The notes below the pieces were generated by a model that saw nothing but the letters and a program-made list of their open reading frames with translations, had not been told where the DNA came from and searched no databases. Below, piece after piece: positions 19,933 to 29,104 of a stretch of 64,000 bases of DNA. The stretch covers positions 124,001 to 188,000 of the forward strand of contig CANMFM010000002.1 in NCBI GenBank assembly GCA_947497175.1, read 5' to 3'. Positions within the stretch are counted from its first letter, which is position 1, and each line of letters starts with the position of its first letter. Made by a program: the position numbers and the translations under genes. The DNA comes from an uncultured Aquimarina sp. (GTDB lineage Bacteria; Bacteroidota; Bacteroidia; Flavobacteriales; Flavobacteriaceae).

Positions 19933-20520
19933 TTATACTAGTGCTTGCTGAATCAAAGCTAAGGTTTTTTCAGAATATGATAATTTCAGAGCTGCTCTAT
20001 GGCCTTTTTCAGACATCTTACGCCAGGTTTTTTGTAAAATATCGATTACTTTTTTATCGTTATGTTTTGCTGAAAACTCCTCATAATAATATTCTAGAAA
20101 GACTAAGCAAATTACATCTTCCAGGGTTTGAGTCTCCTCGTCTTTTTTTAATTTCTTTTTTTGAAGCAAAAATGATACTCTTTGGATAATATCATCGTTG
20201 TATCCAATTTCCTGAAGAATTGCTGAAGCTTTTGATGCATGAAATTTCTTAAGTTCTTCTCTCCATTTTAGATAGCCAACACGGTCCATAGGATAGCTGT
20301 CTCTAGGGATTTCCCAACGACAAATATGCTGAGATCTGGCGGCAAGTTTTAAAGCCTCTGAGGCATTTGAATCAAAATTTTCAAGAGTTTTGGTCATTCG
20401 CAGCCCGTAAATCAGCTCTTTTGGTACTAAATTGCCATCAACTTCTTCAGTATTTGGGTCTTTAGCGTTTGCTTTATCAAATAACTTGTAAGCTTCAAGC
20501 AATAAATTTTCAGACGACAT
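19933..20520 (-). CDS. DUF4202 domain-containing protein
   Basis: About 195 residues from the ATG at 20518-20520. An upstream in-frame start at 20574 would add 18 residues that do not look conserved. The sequence has the features I associate with DUF4202: a helical protein with HICRWEIPRDSYPMDRVGYLKWR, then a Lys-rich stretch and a FLEYYYEEF segment. Biochemical function is unknown to me. It is placed between nirD and the NarX-like kinase, so a role in nitrite reductase function or nitrate signalling is suggested by context only. Conserved His, Cys and Asp residues near residues 65-80 could form a metal or active site. Confidence 0.8.
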   Translation of the reverse strand: MSSENLLLEAYKLFDKANAKDPNTEEVDGNLVPKELIYGLRMTKTLENFDSNASEALKLAARSQHICRWEIPRDSYPMDRVGYLKWREELKKFHASKASAILQEIGYNDDIIQRVSFLLQKKKLKKDEETQTLEDVICLVFLEYYYEEFSAKHNDKKVIDILQKTWRKMSEKGHRAALKLSYSEKTLALIQQALV

Positions 20521-20583
20521 ATAGTTTATAATTGGTAAGCTAACAAAGTTAGTGCTTTTTACTTCCCTAATCAAGAGATCCTT

Positions 20584-20973
20584 TTATTCCGAAAAGCCAA
20601 TATATACAATGTCATTCTTAATTTTTACGGGATAAGTTGCAATGGCATCCAGATTACCATTTAGATTTTCTCCATTCTCCAGAGAAAAGGTTTTTTTATG
20701 CATCGGGCAGGCTACTTTTGGTATTCCGTTTTGATCACCAATCATACCACGGCTTAATACCATTTCCATTTTATGTGGACAAACATTTTGACAGGCATAC
20801 CATTTGTTTTTTCTTTCGAAGTTGAAGACAGCTATTTGCTTTTCTTTGTATTTGATACATGCACCACCATTTTTCGGAAAATCACTAACCTTGGCGGCTT
20901 CAAACCATACCTTTACGTTTTCTGTAGTTGTAGTTCTATAAATGTCTAAGATTTCTTCCATTTCTTTACTCAT
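20584..20973 (-). CDS. nirD: Nitrite reductase small subunit, Rieske-type
   Basis: A 129-residue Rieske-fold protein. Both ligand pairs of a [2Fe-2S] Rieske centre are visible (CPHKMEM and CPMHKKT), so it probably binds a real cluster; some NirD proteins lack one. It works with NirB in NADH-dependent reduction of nitrite to ammonium in the cytosol. It lies 33 bp after nirB in the same direction and is followed by DUF4202 and the histidine kinase. Confidence 0.93.
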   Translation of the reverse strand: MSKEMEEILDIYRTTTTENVKVWFEAAKVSDFPKNGGACIKYKEKQIAVFNFERKNKWYACQNVCPHKMEMVLSRGMIGDQNGIPKVACPMHKKTFSLENGENLNGNLDAIATYPVKIKNDIVYIGFSE

Positions 20974-21006
20974 TTAATTTTTGCTTGATTCATAAATGAT
21001 TAATTC

Positions 21007-23520
21007 TTACTTCCAAAGTTTTGGCATTTTTTGGTCTCGTAACGCGACAAATACAAGCGTATCGTCGGGCTCTTCGCTATTTACAAAGTGATTAAAACGT
21101 TTCATCATTTCTTTATCTTGGATAGCTTGGGTCCATTCACATTGAAAATTATGTACTAACGTTGCCATTTCTGTCTCTAACTCTTCTGCCAACTCAAGCG
21201 TATCATTGATAACCACTTGTTTTAGGTATTCTATCCCTCCATCAAGCTTATCTAACCATTTTGCAGTTCTTTCTAGTGGTGCAGCTGTTCTGATGTAAAA
21301 CATTAAAAACCGATCGAGATATCTAATTACTGTTTCATTATCAATTTGTTCTGCCAATAGTTCTGCATGCCTAGGGTTGGCCCCACCATTGCCACAGACA
21401 TAGAGATTCCAGCCTCCTTCTACAGCAATAACTCCAAAGTCTTTACAGCGAGCCTCGGCACACTCTCTAATACATCCAGAAACTCCTCCTTTGATTTTAT
21501 GAGGAGATCGTAATCCTTTATAACGTTCTTCAAGTGCTATGGCAAAGCTTACACTTTCATCCATACCATATCGGCACCAGGTAGAGCCAACACAGCTTTT
21601 AACGGTGCGTAACGATTTTCCGTAGGCATGTCCGCTTTCAAAACCATGATCAATAAGGTCTTTCCATATTTTAGGTAATTGATCTAATCGTGCTCCAAAG
21701 AAATCCACACGTTGCCCTCCAGTAATTTTAGTATACAGGTCGTATTTTTTTCCTACTGCGCCAAGGGCAATTAATTTTTCAGGTGTTATTTCACCTCCTG
21801 GTATTCTTGGAACTACAGAATATGTACCATTGCGTTGAATATTGGCCAAGAATTTATCATTAGAATCTTGTATTACTTCTTCTTCATTGGCAGTATCAGC
21901 GTAGATACTTGCCATAATTGATGCAATTACGGGTTTGCATACTTCGCATCCGTCACCTTTTCCATAATGATCCAGTATGTTATCAAATTTTCTGTAACCT
22001 TTTAATTTTATGATATCAAAGAGCTCTTGTCTGTTATATTCAAAATGGTCACAAATTGTATCTTTTACTTCTTTTCCTAAAGATTTTAAAGTTGCATCAA
22101 CCAAATCCTTTACCATAGGTTTGCATCCACCGCAACCTGTTCCTGCTTTGGTGTAATTAATAACATCACCAGGATCATTACAGGTTCTGTCCTGAATGGC
22201 ATTACAAATAGCTGCTTTGCTAACGCTTTCGCAAGAGCATATTTGGGCGTCATCGGGGAGCTCCATTACATCTCCTAATAAAGAGGTGTCACCTCCGCGA
22301 CTCCCTAAAATCAAATCTTCAGGATCTCCTGGAAGCGACATGGCAGTATTATAGATTTGAAAAAGAGTGTTATAATCTGACGAATCTCCAACAAGTATTC
22401 CTCCCAGTAGTTTTGATCCATCTTCAGAAATATTGATCCGTTTATAAACGCCTTTTCTTTTATTTTTATAAATAATGGTGTCTATGGATTCATTTTCAGA
22501 TAGCGCATCTCCAAAACTTGCAACTTCAGTTCCTATCAATTTCAATTGTGTAGACATGTCAATATGGTCTACCATAGTTTCATCTGTATTACCTATGATT
22601 TGTGAAACAGCGATACCAGCCATATCGTATCCCGGGGCAACAAGACCATAAATCATGTTGTTGTACAAAGCAACTTCGCCTATGGCGTAGATATTTGGAT
22701 CTGATGTTTTCATCGTGTTATCTACAACAACACCACCGCGTAGTCCTGTTTCCAGTCCACATTCTCTAGCCACCTGATCTCTAGGACGAATTCCGGCAGA
22801 AATTACCAGCATATCAATCTTTAATTCTGATCCATCTACATATTGCAATCCTTCAATGATTTTATCTCCTTGGATGTACTCGGTTTGTTTATTAACATGA
22901 ACATGCAACCCCAGCTCTTCAATGGTTGCCTGAAGCATATCACTACCTCCTTGGTCGAGCTGTCTGGGTAGTATCCTGGGAGCAAACTCTACCACATGAG
23001 CATCTAGTCCTAATTCTTTTACTGCATTTGCTGCTTCAAGGCCCAATAATCCTCCACCGAGCACGGCTGCTTTAGTTTTTCCTTCAGATTTTAGTTTTTT
23101 GGCATAGGCTTCAATTGCATCAAGATCCTCAATGGTTCTATAAACAAATACACCTTCTTTTTCTACTCCGGGAATAGGAGGAACAAATGCTGATGACCCT
23201 GTAGCTAATACTAAATAATCGTAAGAATATTTATAGCCTCGATGGTTTGAAACAGTTTTTTCTTTCCTATTAATTGCGGTGATCATTTCTGAAGTATGGA
23301 GGTCTATGTTGTTTTCCTTATACCAATGTGCAGAAGATAAACTTAAATCTTCGGCAGTTTTTCCTGCATAGTACTCACTTAAGTGTACTCTGTCATATGC
23401 TCTTCGTGGTTCTTCACCAAATACCGCAAGCGTATACTCGTTACATCGCTTAGAGGCAACAAACTTTTCGCAAAACTTGTAACCCACCATGCCGTTACCA
23501 ATAACTACTATCTTCTTCAT
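21007..23520 (-). CDS. nirB: Nitrite reductase large subunit
   Basis: An 837-residue NirB. Domains in order are the FAD/NAD-binding reductase (VVIGNGMVGYKF start, second nucleotide fold near LGGGLLGLEAA), two BFD-like [2Fe-2S] regions (CSCES...CGGCKP and a later CEVCKP), the ferredoxin-like half-domain and the siroheme/[4Fe-4S] domain, with ligand cysteines in SCVGSTWC, GCIRECAEARC and NLYVCGNGG. It reduces nitrite to ammonium with NADH. It is the first gene of the operon nirB-nirD-DUF4202-kinase. The promoter shows a palindrome abutting a -7 box only 20 bp before the ATG, so the leader is very short. Confidence 0.97.
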   Translation of the reverse strand: MKKIVVIGNGMVGYKFCEKFVASKRCNEYTLAVFGEEPRRAYDRVHLSEYYAGKTAEDLSLSSAHWYKENNIDLHTSEMITAINRKEKTVSNHRGYKYSYDYLVLATGSSAFVPPIPGVEKEGVFVYRTIEDLDAIEAYAKKLKSEGKTKAAVLGGGLLGLEAANAVKELGLDAHVVEFAPRILPRQLDQGGSDMLQATIEELGLHVHVNKQTEYIQGDKIIEGLQYVDGSELKIDMLVISAGIRPRDQVARECGLETGLRGGVVVDNTMKTSDPNIYAIGEVALYNNMIYGLVAPGYDMAGIAVSQIIGNTDETMVDHIDMSTQLKLIGTEVASFGDALSENESIDTIIYKNKRKGVYKRINISEDGSKLLGGILVGDSSDYNTLFQIYNTAMSLPGDPEDLILGSRGGDTSLLGDVMELPDDAQICSCESVSKAAICNAIQDRTCNDPGDVINYTKAGTGCGGCKPMVKDLVDATLKSLGKEVKDTICDHFEYNRQELFDIIKLKGYRKFDNILDHYGKGDGCEVCKPVIASIMASIYADTANEEEVIQDSNDKFLANIQRNGTYSVVPRIPGGEITPEKLIALGAVGKKYDLYTKITGGQRVDFFGARLDQLPKIWKDLIDHGFESGHAYGKSLRTVKSCVGSTWCRYGMDESVSFAIALEERYKGLRSPHKIKGGVSGCIRECAEARCKDFGVIAVEGGWNLYVCGNGGANPRHAELLAEQIDNETVIRYLDRFLMFYIRTAAPLERTAKWLDKLDGGIEYLKQVVINDTLELAEELETEMATLVHNFQCEWTQAIQDKEMMKRFNHFVNSEEPDDTLVFVALRDQKMPKLWK

Positions 23521-23539
23521 AAATTACGTATTTATAAAT

Positions 23540-23561
23540 CAAAATTAAGTATTAATACGTA
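23540..23561 (-). promoter_or_regulatory. nirB promoter with nitrate-locus palindrome
   Basis: Read on the minus strand: TACGTATTAATACTTA (23546-23561), running straight into the -7 box TAATTTTG (23540-23547). The same palindrome and geometry recur before the porin, nrtA and the nitrate reductase. Confidence 0.75.
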
Positions 23562-23626
23562 TTTATGTAGTATAAATTACGTAATTATTGGTGGGTAAAA
23601 TTAAAAATCTCTAAAAAATAAATAGT

Positions 23627-23656
23627 AAACCCTGCAAAAATCATTTTTCAGGGTTT
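23627..23656 (-). terminator. Terminator of the porin gene
   Basis: The stem AAACCCTG / CAGGGTTT (23627-23634, 23649-23656) continues inward as AAAAA / TTTTT with one bulge. It lies just past the stop of the leftward porin gene and upstream of nirB. Confidence 0.75.
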
Positions 23657-23677
23657 AAGAATTGAGAGTTTAATGGT

Positions 23678-24997
23678 TTATTGATCTATAGCAGGAGTTG
23701 GTTTTGGACTCCATTTTAATAGATTTGGTTTTACAATAAGCATAGCCCATCCCCAATATTGAGTATCTGCTGGTTCTGAGACTCCTTTTAGTATTTCCAT
23801 AGAATCAGAAGCGAACATATGAGAATATCCGAGCTTTAAGGTTGCAAAGGGGAGTAATTTTTGAGTGAATACAATATCTAATTCGGTTCCTAAATACTTA
23901 TCAATATCATCGCCCAGACTTTCTGCACCTGCAAAATAGTGTGCTTTTAAGAGTAAACTTGACTTTTCTCCGGTTTTGATTATTGTTTTTGCATAGATAT
24001 CATTTAATCCTATTGTATTTGCATGATTTCCTACGTAAAAATAATCCATATATCCGTTGAATTTGTGATTCGTACCAAAAATTGGAAAGAAGGATTCGAT
24101 TGTACCATCACTTCCTCCATTATCATCTCCACTAAGTGTTTCGAATCCAAGTCCAAATAGAGTTTTCCCTGGTTTATAGCTGATCTCTAGCAGAGCATTG
24201 TATGCTGATAAATCAACATCTTCGGTAAACTCTCCTGTTTGTCCATAGAGGTTGGCAGCAATAGCGAATCCTTTAAATGGTTTTGCGATGAGATGAGTTC
24301 CAAAAGTTTGACGATTTACATTACCATCAATTGGGGTTTGACCATCTGTAGCATCTAAGTTTTGATAAGAATTATTAGTGAGTAGTACACTTGCAGAAAA
24401 TTTTTCCCAATCTTTATGCAGCCATGCATATATCATTCCTTTGTAATCGAATACGGCCCTTGCATTTCCTCCGTTATTAGGGTTAAATAGTGTTGTTTGA
24501 GTGCTTATACCATTTTGATTAAAAGCAACCCCAAGATCAAATTTAAACCCATCTTTTGTATATTTAAGTAAAGCTGCATCATGAAATCTTCCTTGCATAG
24601 CCCAATCTAATCCTCCAAAGATTCTCTGATCATCATAGGATAGTGCTTGTCTTCCGAGCTTAGTAGACCAACCGTTTCCAAATTTGAAGTCAATCCATGC
24701 CTGAGCTAAAGAAAAACTGTTATTGTTATCTGCTGCTGCGATTTGTGGTGTGTCTCCCCAAACACTTACATCCTGTACACTTATGTAAGCAGAAAATTTT
24801 TCTTGAGTATAACCAAATTTTAATCGAGAGCGCTGTTGTACAAATATTCCTGCATCAATACCGTCTGGGATTAGGCTTCCAAATCCGTTTAAATACTCGA
24901 ATCGTGGTCTTATATCTGCATCAATACTTATCTCTTGTGCTTTCCCTTTTATTGCCAATACGAATAGAAGTAAGGCAAAATATGATTTGTTTTTCAT
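23678..24997 (-). CDS. Alginate-export-family outer-membrane porin, probable nitrate/nitrite porin
   Basis: 439 residues with a signal peptide (cleavage near KGKAQE, residue ~21) and a beta-barrel. The features match the alginate_exp family: RPRFEYLNGF at the start, RSRLKFGYT, WIDFKFGNGWSTKLGRQAL and YDDQRIFGG. No alginate genes are near. It lies between nirB and the nrt genes, and its promoter carries the same palindrome as nirB, nrtA and the nitrate reductase. The likely role here is outer-membrane passage of nitrate or nitrite, which is inference. It has its own terminator downstream and is divergent from the response regulator. Confidence 0.82.
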   Translation of the reverse strand: MKNKSYFALLLFVLAIKGKAQEISIDADIRPRFEYLNGFGSLIPDGIDAGIFVQQRSRLKFGYTQEKFSAYISVQDVSVWGDTPQIAAADNNNSFSLAQAWIDFKFGNGWSTKLGRQALSYDDQRIFGGLDWAMQGRFHDAALLKYTKDGFKFDLGVAFNQNGISTQTTLFNPNNGGNARAVFDYKGMIYAWLHKDWEKFSASVLLTNNSYQNLDATDGQTPIDGNVNRQTFGTHLIAKPFKGFAIAANLYGQTGEFTEDVDLSAYNALLEISYKPGKTLFGLGFETLSGDDNGGSDGTIESFFPIFGTNHKFNGYMDYFYVGNHANTIGLNDIYAKTIIKTGEKSSLLLKAHYFAGAESLGDDIDKYLGTELDIVFTQKLLPFATLKLGYSHMFASDSMEILKGVSEPADTQYWGWAMLIVKPNLLKWSPKPTPAIDQ

Positions 24998-25085
24998 TTA
25001 AAATAATTTTTGTTATCTGTAATTTGATTACAGAATACGTTTAGATTCCACTTTTTGATGATTCTATTAGCCTAATATTGAAAAT

Positions 25086-25107
25086 CAAATCTAAGTATTT
25101 ATACTTA
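25086..25107 (-). promoter_or_regulatory. Porin promoter with nitrate-locus palindrome
   Basis: Minus-strand TAAGTATAAATACTTA (25092-25107), a nearly perfect palindrome, runs into the -7 box TAGATTTG (25086-25093), with the same layout as at nirB. Confidence 0.75.
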
Positions 25108-25123
25108 TTTTATTGTTCTTTTT

Positions 25124-25139
25124 TACGTAAAAATACGTA
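25124..25139 (+). promoter_or_regulatory. Palindrome upstream of the response regulator gene
   Basis: TACGTAAAAATACGTA lies in the divergent porin/regulator region. It is followed by TGATTTG, one base off the usual spacing to a -7 box. It may control the response regulator gene or act as a second site for the porin. Confidence 0.55.
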
Positions 25140-25247
25140 TGATTTGTTTGCATTTATTTAAATTTACATAGCCGCTTTTGAATAATTCATATATTTCGTT
25201 TATTTGAAAGTAAAAGAGGGTTGTAAATAACGAGTTAGAGAAAGCAT

Positions 25248-25928
25248 ATGATTAAAATTATATTAGTTGATGATCATTTTATGGTAAGAGATGGTATTAG
25301 AGCAATCTTAGAGGAAGAGGATGAATATAAGGTAATAGGTGAGGCATCGAATGGAAAAGATGCCATAGCACTGGTGGCTTCGATTAAACCGGATATTGCA
25401 ATATGTGATATACGTATGCCCGAAATGTCAGGTATTGAAATGGTTCAAAACATGCAGGAGTTGAAGTTGCCAACCAAATTTGTAATGCTATCAATGCACG
25501 ATTCTGACGAGTATATTCTACAGTCGATCAATGCGGGTGCAGATGGATATCTTCTGAAGGGAGCAAGTAAAGAGGAGTTTATGAAAGCGCTATCTGCAGT
25601 TGGGAGAGGCGAAAAATATTTTAGTGGTGATGTTTCTTCAATTTTAATAAAGAGGATAAAGTCTGGAATTAGTAGTGATGTTTTGGATTCAGAGTCTAAA
25701 ATCGTAGAAACGAAAGAAAGCTCGAATAATCCTTTTGATTTAACCAAAAGAGAAAATCAAATTTTGCGCCTTGCTATTTCAGGAAAAACGAATAAAGATA
25801 TCGCTGCCGAACTTAACATAAGTAAGCGTACTACTGAAGTTCATCGATTTAATCTGATGAAAAAAATGGGCGTTAAAAATGTGTCAGAACTTGGTAATAA
25901 AGCCAGGGAATATGGAATGATTTCCTAG
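25248..25928 (+). CDS. LuxR/NarL-type response regulator
   Basis: 226 residues. The receiver domain (1-125) has acidic residues Asp8-Asp9, phospho-acceptor Asp54 (ICDIRMPE) and the conserved Lys in LLKGA. A C-terminal LuxR-type HTH (~160-225; LTKRENQILRLAISGKTNKDIA) follows. The gene sits between the porin and the nrt operon, divergent from the porin. The most likely partner is the NarX-like kinase at 18105-19925, in the same gene cluster. It is a candidate for the protein that binds the palindromes at the nitrate promoters, though a CRP/FNR-type factor encoded elsewhere is equally possible. Confidence 0.92.
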   Translation: MIKIILVDDHFMVRDGIRAILEEEDEYKVIGEASNGKDAIALVASIKPDIAICDIRMPEMSGIEMVQNMQELKLPTKFVMLSMHDSDEYILQSINAGADGYLLKGASKEEFMKALSAVGRGEKYFSGDVSSILIKRIKSGISSDVLDSESKIVETKESSNNPFDLTKRENQILRLAISGKTNKDIAAELNISKRTTEVHRFNLMKKMGVKNVSELGNKAREYGMIS

Positions 25929-26191
25929 TCTTTGTTTTTAAGTTCTTTGGGTAATCAATTCATAGATTCTTCTCGATTTTATCAATACTTTTAACTAAAA
26001 GTGTCATAAATTTAAAAGTCTTTTAATGAGTAGATTTGTCATATAAAAACTTTTCTTCCGATAACTTACGCTTCTCTGATTCTGAGATTTTGAGCGCAGA
26101 TCCGTTTCATAAAATAGAGTAAATATAAAAAGAATAAAAGAGATTTAAGTACTAATACAATACGCATACATTTCATCGTAAATGATTTTTT

Positions 26192-26213
26192 TAAGTAAAA
26201 ATACGTATTTTTG
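26192..26213 (+). promoter_or_regulatory. Distal nrt promoter candidate with palindrome
   Basis: TAAGTAAAAATACGTA (26192-26207) runs into a -7 box TATTTTTG (26206-26213), the same geometry as the other nitrate promoters but about 320 bp before nrtA. It may give a long-leader transcript. Confidence 0.6.
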
Positions 26214-26476
26214 ATTTACCTCCGAAAATTAAGCGATCTGTTCGCCTTCTGTACTTATAACGATGTGAAATTTTTTGCTTGATATCGTGAAAACCATTTT
26301 TTTGGCGTATATCCATTATGTTTGCTCGATTTTTAAATGGTTTGTATTTGTTTGTTATGTTATTTTTAATTTTTGTCAGGGTAAATTATCAAATAGATAA
26401 TTAGTAGAACTACTTATTTTAGAATACATAATAATAACAGTAATACGTATTTTTTATCTTATAAATAGATTTTTTA

Positions 26477-26498
26477 TAAGTAATAATACTTAGTTTTG
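26477..26498 (+). promoter_or_regulatory. Proximal nrtA promoter with palindrome
   Basis: TAAGTAATAATACTTA (26477-26492) abuts the -7 box TAGTTTTG (26491-26498). The stretch ATACTTAGTTTTGG is identical to that before the nitrate reductase gene. Confidence 0.75.
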
Positions 26499-26536
26499 GA
26501 TTGATTCTATTAGTGAAATTTTCAAAACAAAGAATT

Positions 26537-27940
26537 ATGAAAAAAGTATATTTTAAAATTATAATGATAATTGCAGCCACGGTTTTAGGATCGTGTGGTG
26601 GTGAAAAGAAAAAAGGAATAGCGGTCAAGGATTCATCTTCTTTAGAGAAAACATCAAAATTACTTATAGAAAAGCCTCAGCTAACTTTTGGGTTTATCAA
26701 GTTGACCGATATGGCACCTTTGGCAATAGCGAAAGAGAAAGGTTTTTTTGAGGATGAAGGGCTTTTTGTTTCGGTGGAGGCACAGTCTAATTGGAAAAAC
26801 GTTTTAGATAGAGTAATCGATGGTCAATTAGATGGTTCACACATGTTAGCTGGACAACCGATAGCTGCAGGTGCCGGTTTTGGAAGGCAAGCAGAGTTGG
26901 TGACTCCCTTTTCAATGGATTTAAATGGAAATGGGATTACGGTATCTAATGACGTATGGTCTAAAATGAAACCTAACATTCCTGTTGATAAAGACGGTAA
27001 ATCTATTCATCCAATTTCTGCAAAGGCACTCAAGCCTGTTATAGATTCTTATAAAAATGAAGGAAAGCCTTTTAAAATGGGGATGGTATTTCCTGTGTCT
27101 ACTCATAATTATGAAATCAGATATTGGTTAGCCGCTGCAGGTATTCATCCGGGAATGTATTCTAAAGATAATATACAAGGGCAAATCGACGCAGATGTAT
27201 TACTTTCTGTAACACCACCCCCACAAATGCCCGCAACTTTAGAAGCGGGAACTATCTATGGATATTGTGTGGGAGAACCATGGAATCAGCAAGCTGTTTT
27301 TAAAGGCATAGGTGTACCGGTCACTACAAATTATGATATATGGAAAAATAACCCTGAAAAAGTATTTGTAATGACTAAAAAATTCATCGAGAAATATCCA
27401 AATACTGCTGTGGCTGTTACCAAAGCATTAATTCGAGCTGGAAAATGGTTAGACACTCCAGGAAATCGTAAGGAAGCAGTGAAGATCTTATCCATGCCAG
27501 CATATGTGGGTGCAGATGAAGTAGTATTATCAAACTCTATGACAGGTACTTTTGAATTTGAAAAAGGTGACAAACGCGAAATGCCAGATTTTAATGTGTT
27601 CTATCGTTATGATGCGACATATCCCTTTTATTCTGATGGAATTTGGTTTTTAACTCAAATGAGACGTTGGGGACAAATACCAGAAAGTAAACCAGCAGCA
27701 TGGTATGAAAAGACAATTAAAGAGATTTATCGTCCTGATATTTGGACTAAAGCAGCCAATTTATTAGTCGAAGAAGGTTATTTGGAGTCGTCTGAATTAC
27801 CATCGACAGATGGATATAAGCCTGTAACAACCGATTTTATTGATGGTAAAAAATATGACCCAAAAGATCCTCTTGGGTATATCAACAGCTTTAGTATCGG
27901 AAACAAAGAAAATGTCGCCCCTGCATCGAATATTAAATAA
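26537..27940 (+). CDS. nrtA: Nitrate ABC transporter substrate-binding lipoprotein (NrtA/CmpA family)
   Basis: About 467 residues from the ATG at 26537; an upstream in-frame start would spoil the signal peptide. The lipobox is LGSC near residue 20, so the protein should be membrane-anchored in the periplasm. NrtA/CmpA features include [37 protein letters not shown] and [13 protein letters not shown]. It binds nitrate (or nitrite or bicarbonate in relatives) for the permease. It is the first gene of nrtA-nrtB-nrtC-nrtD, with a palindrome promoter just upstream. Substrate nitrate is supported by the adjacent reductases. Confidence 0.92.
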   Translation: MKKVYFKIIMIIAATVLGSCGGEKKKGIAVKDSSSLEKTSKLLIEKPQLTFGFIKLTDMAPLAIAKEKGFFEDEGLFVSVEAQSNWKNVLDRVIDGQLDGSHMLAGQPIAAGAGFGRQAELVTPFSMDLNGNGITVSNDVWSKMKPNIPVDKDGKSIHPISAKALKPVIDSYKNEGKPFKMGMVFPVSTHNYEIRYWLAAAGIHPGMYSKDNIQGQIDADVLLSVTPPPQMPATLEAGTIYGYCVGEPWNQQAVFKGIGVPVTTNYDIWKNNPEKVFVMTKKFIEKYPNTAVAVTKALIRAGKWLDTPGNRKEAVKILSMPAYVGADEVVLSNSMTGTFEFEKGDKREMPDFNVFYRYDATYPFYSDGIWFLTQMRRWGQIPESKPAAWYEKTIKEIYRPDIWTKAANLLVEEGYLESSELPSTDGYKPVTTDFIDGKKYDPKDPLGYINSFSIGNKENVAPASNIK

Positions 27941-27996
27941 TAGTACTAAAGAAAGCGCATAACGCAATTTCTTATATCATCCTTAAAAAATAAAAA

Positions 27997-29094
27997 ATGA
28001 AAGATAGATCTATACATATTTTAAACTTTGTGGGATTAGGCTTTTTTGAGCCCGCAATTCGACTGGTTACAGGAGAAGAAGTAAAGAAAAACATGATTGT
28101 TTTGTTAAAAAAGATGTTTTTACCAATTTTTTCTATCGGAATGTTTTTGATAGTATGGCACTCTGGAGCAACATATTTATATACTGTTGAAAAAAATGCG
28201 CGTATAGAAAAGGCGTTAGAAGATAGAGGAGAGGTTGCTGCTCAAGAAATGAAAGCATGTATAGAATCAGGTGATATAAGCTGCCAGCCAAATACACTGC
28301 CCTCACCAGCACAAGTTTGGACTGCATACCAGTCGCTATTAGCTGATCATAGGGTCATTAATCAAAAGAAAGCTGCTTTTGCAGAAAAAGTAGCCACAAC
28401 CAACGCTCAAAGAGAAGCTCAAGGTTTGGTAGCAATTAAGTATACAGGTAGACCATCATTTGTAGATCAGATTTTTACTAGTTTGAAAACCGTTTTTGCA
28501 GGTTTTCTACTGGCGCTTTTTATTGCAGTTCCTATCGGAATTATGCTAGGGTTAAGTGAAACATTACGGTCTTCTGTAAATTGGTTAATTCAAATTTTTA
28601 AGCCTGTTTCTCCTGTAGTTTGGTTGCTTCTCGTCTTTATGATCGTAAAAACATTAACCAAAAACTCTGATTCAGATAGTTCTTTTATTATTTCTTTTAT
28701 AAGTGTTGGATTATGTTCTATGTGGGCTACTTTAGTCAATACCAGCATGGGAGTGTCATCAGTTGATAAAGATTATATCAATGTCGCTAAGGTCTTACAA
28801 CTTAGTGTGGGACAAAAGGTATTTAAAATCATTTTACCATCCTCATTTCCATTAATTTTTACAGGACTGCGAATCACGCTATCTGTAGCGTGGATGGTCT
28901 TAATTGCGATCGAATTGCTGGCCCAAAGTCCGGGTCTTGGTTCTTTTGTCTGGGAAGAGTTTCAAAACGGAGCTAATGATTCTAATTCAAAAATCATAGT
29001 TGCCATGTTCGTAATCGGGATCATTGGATTTTTGCTCGATCGCATCATGCTAACGATACAGAAGTTTGTAACATTTACTGAAGAAACAGCATAA
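27997..29094 (+). CDS. nrtB: Nitrate ABC transporter permease (NrtB)
   Basis: 365 residues. An N-terminal membrane segment (~44-62) is followed by a long, mostly hydrophilic insert (~65-160), then the binding-protein-dependent permease domain with five or six segments (~165-355). The EAA-like loop is near [24 protein letters not shown]. It forms the inner-membrane channel for nitrate. The N-terminal extension makes it longer than typical 270-residue permeases, but such extensions are seen in NrtB-type proteins of this phylum as far as I recall. It lies 56 bp after nrtA and 10 bp before nrtC. Confidence 0.9.
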   Translation: MKDRSIHILNFVGLGFFEPAIRLVTGEEVKKNMIVLLKKMFLPIFSIGMFLIVWHSGATYLYTVEKNARIEKALEDRGEVAAQEMKACIESGDISCQPNTLPSPAQVWTAYQSLLADHRVINQKKAAFAEKVATTNAQREAQGLVAIKYTGRPSFVDQIFTSLKTVFAGFLLALFIAVPIGIMLGLSETLRSSVNWLIQIFKPVSPVVWLLLVFMIVKTLTKNSDSDSSFIISFISVGLCSMWATLVNTSMGVSSVDKDYINVAKVLQLSVGQKVFKIILPSSFPLIFTGLRITLSVAWMVLIAIELLAQSPGLGSFVWEEFQNGANDSNSKIIVAMFVIGIIGFLLDRIMLTIQKFVTFTEETA

Positions 29095-29104
29095 CAAAAA
29101 GGAT

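Larger units (their letters stand above)
25929..26536 (+). other. 608-bp upstream region of nrtA with two palindrome promoters
   Basis: No clear gene. It holds a first palindrome promoter at 26192-26213 and a second directly before nrtA at 26477-26498. A half-site AATACGTA lies at about 26452. A possible tiny hydrophobic ORF (26318-26404, 28 codons) lies between the two promoters. The rest is AT-rich with no pattern I can support. Confidence 0.5.

Noticed and set aside
23678-24997. Assignment of the porin to alginate export
   Set aside because: No alginate synthesis or lyase genes are present, and its promoter and neighbours belong to nitrate assimilation.
24697-25044. A 115-codon rightward frame over the start of the porin gene
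   Set aside because: It overlaps the signal peptide and promoter of the porin on the opposite strand and crosses the intergenic region without a credible start.
26798-26807. AAAACGTTTT within nrtA as a LacI-type operator
   Set aside because: It lies inside conserved coding sequence of an unrelated pathway, far from any promoter, and is best explained by chance.
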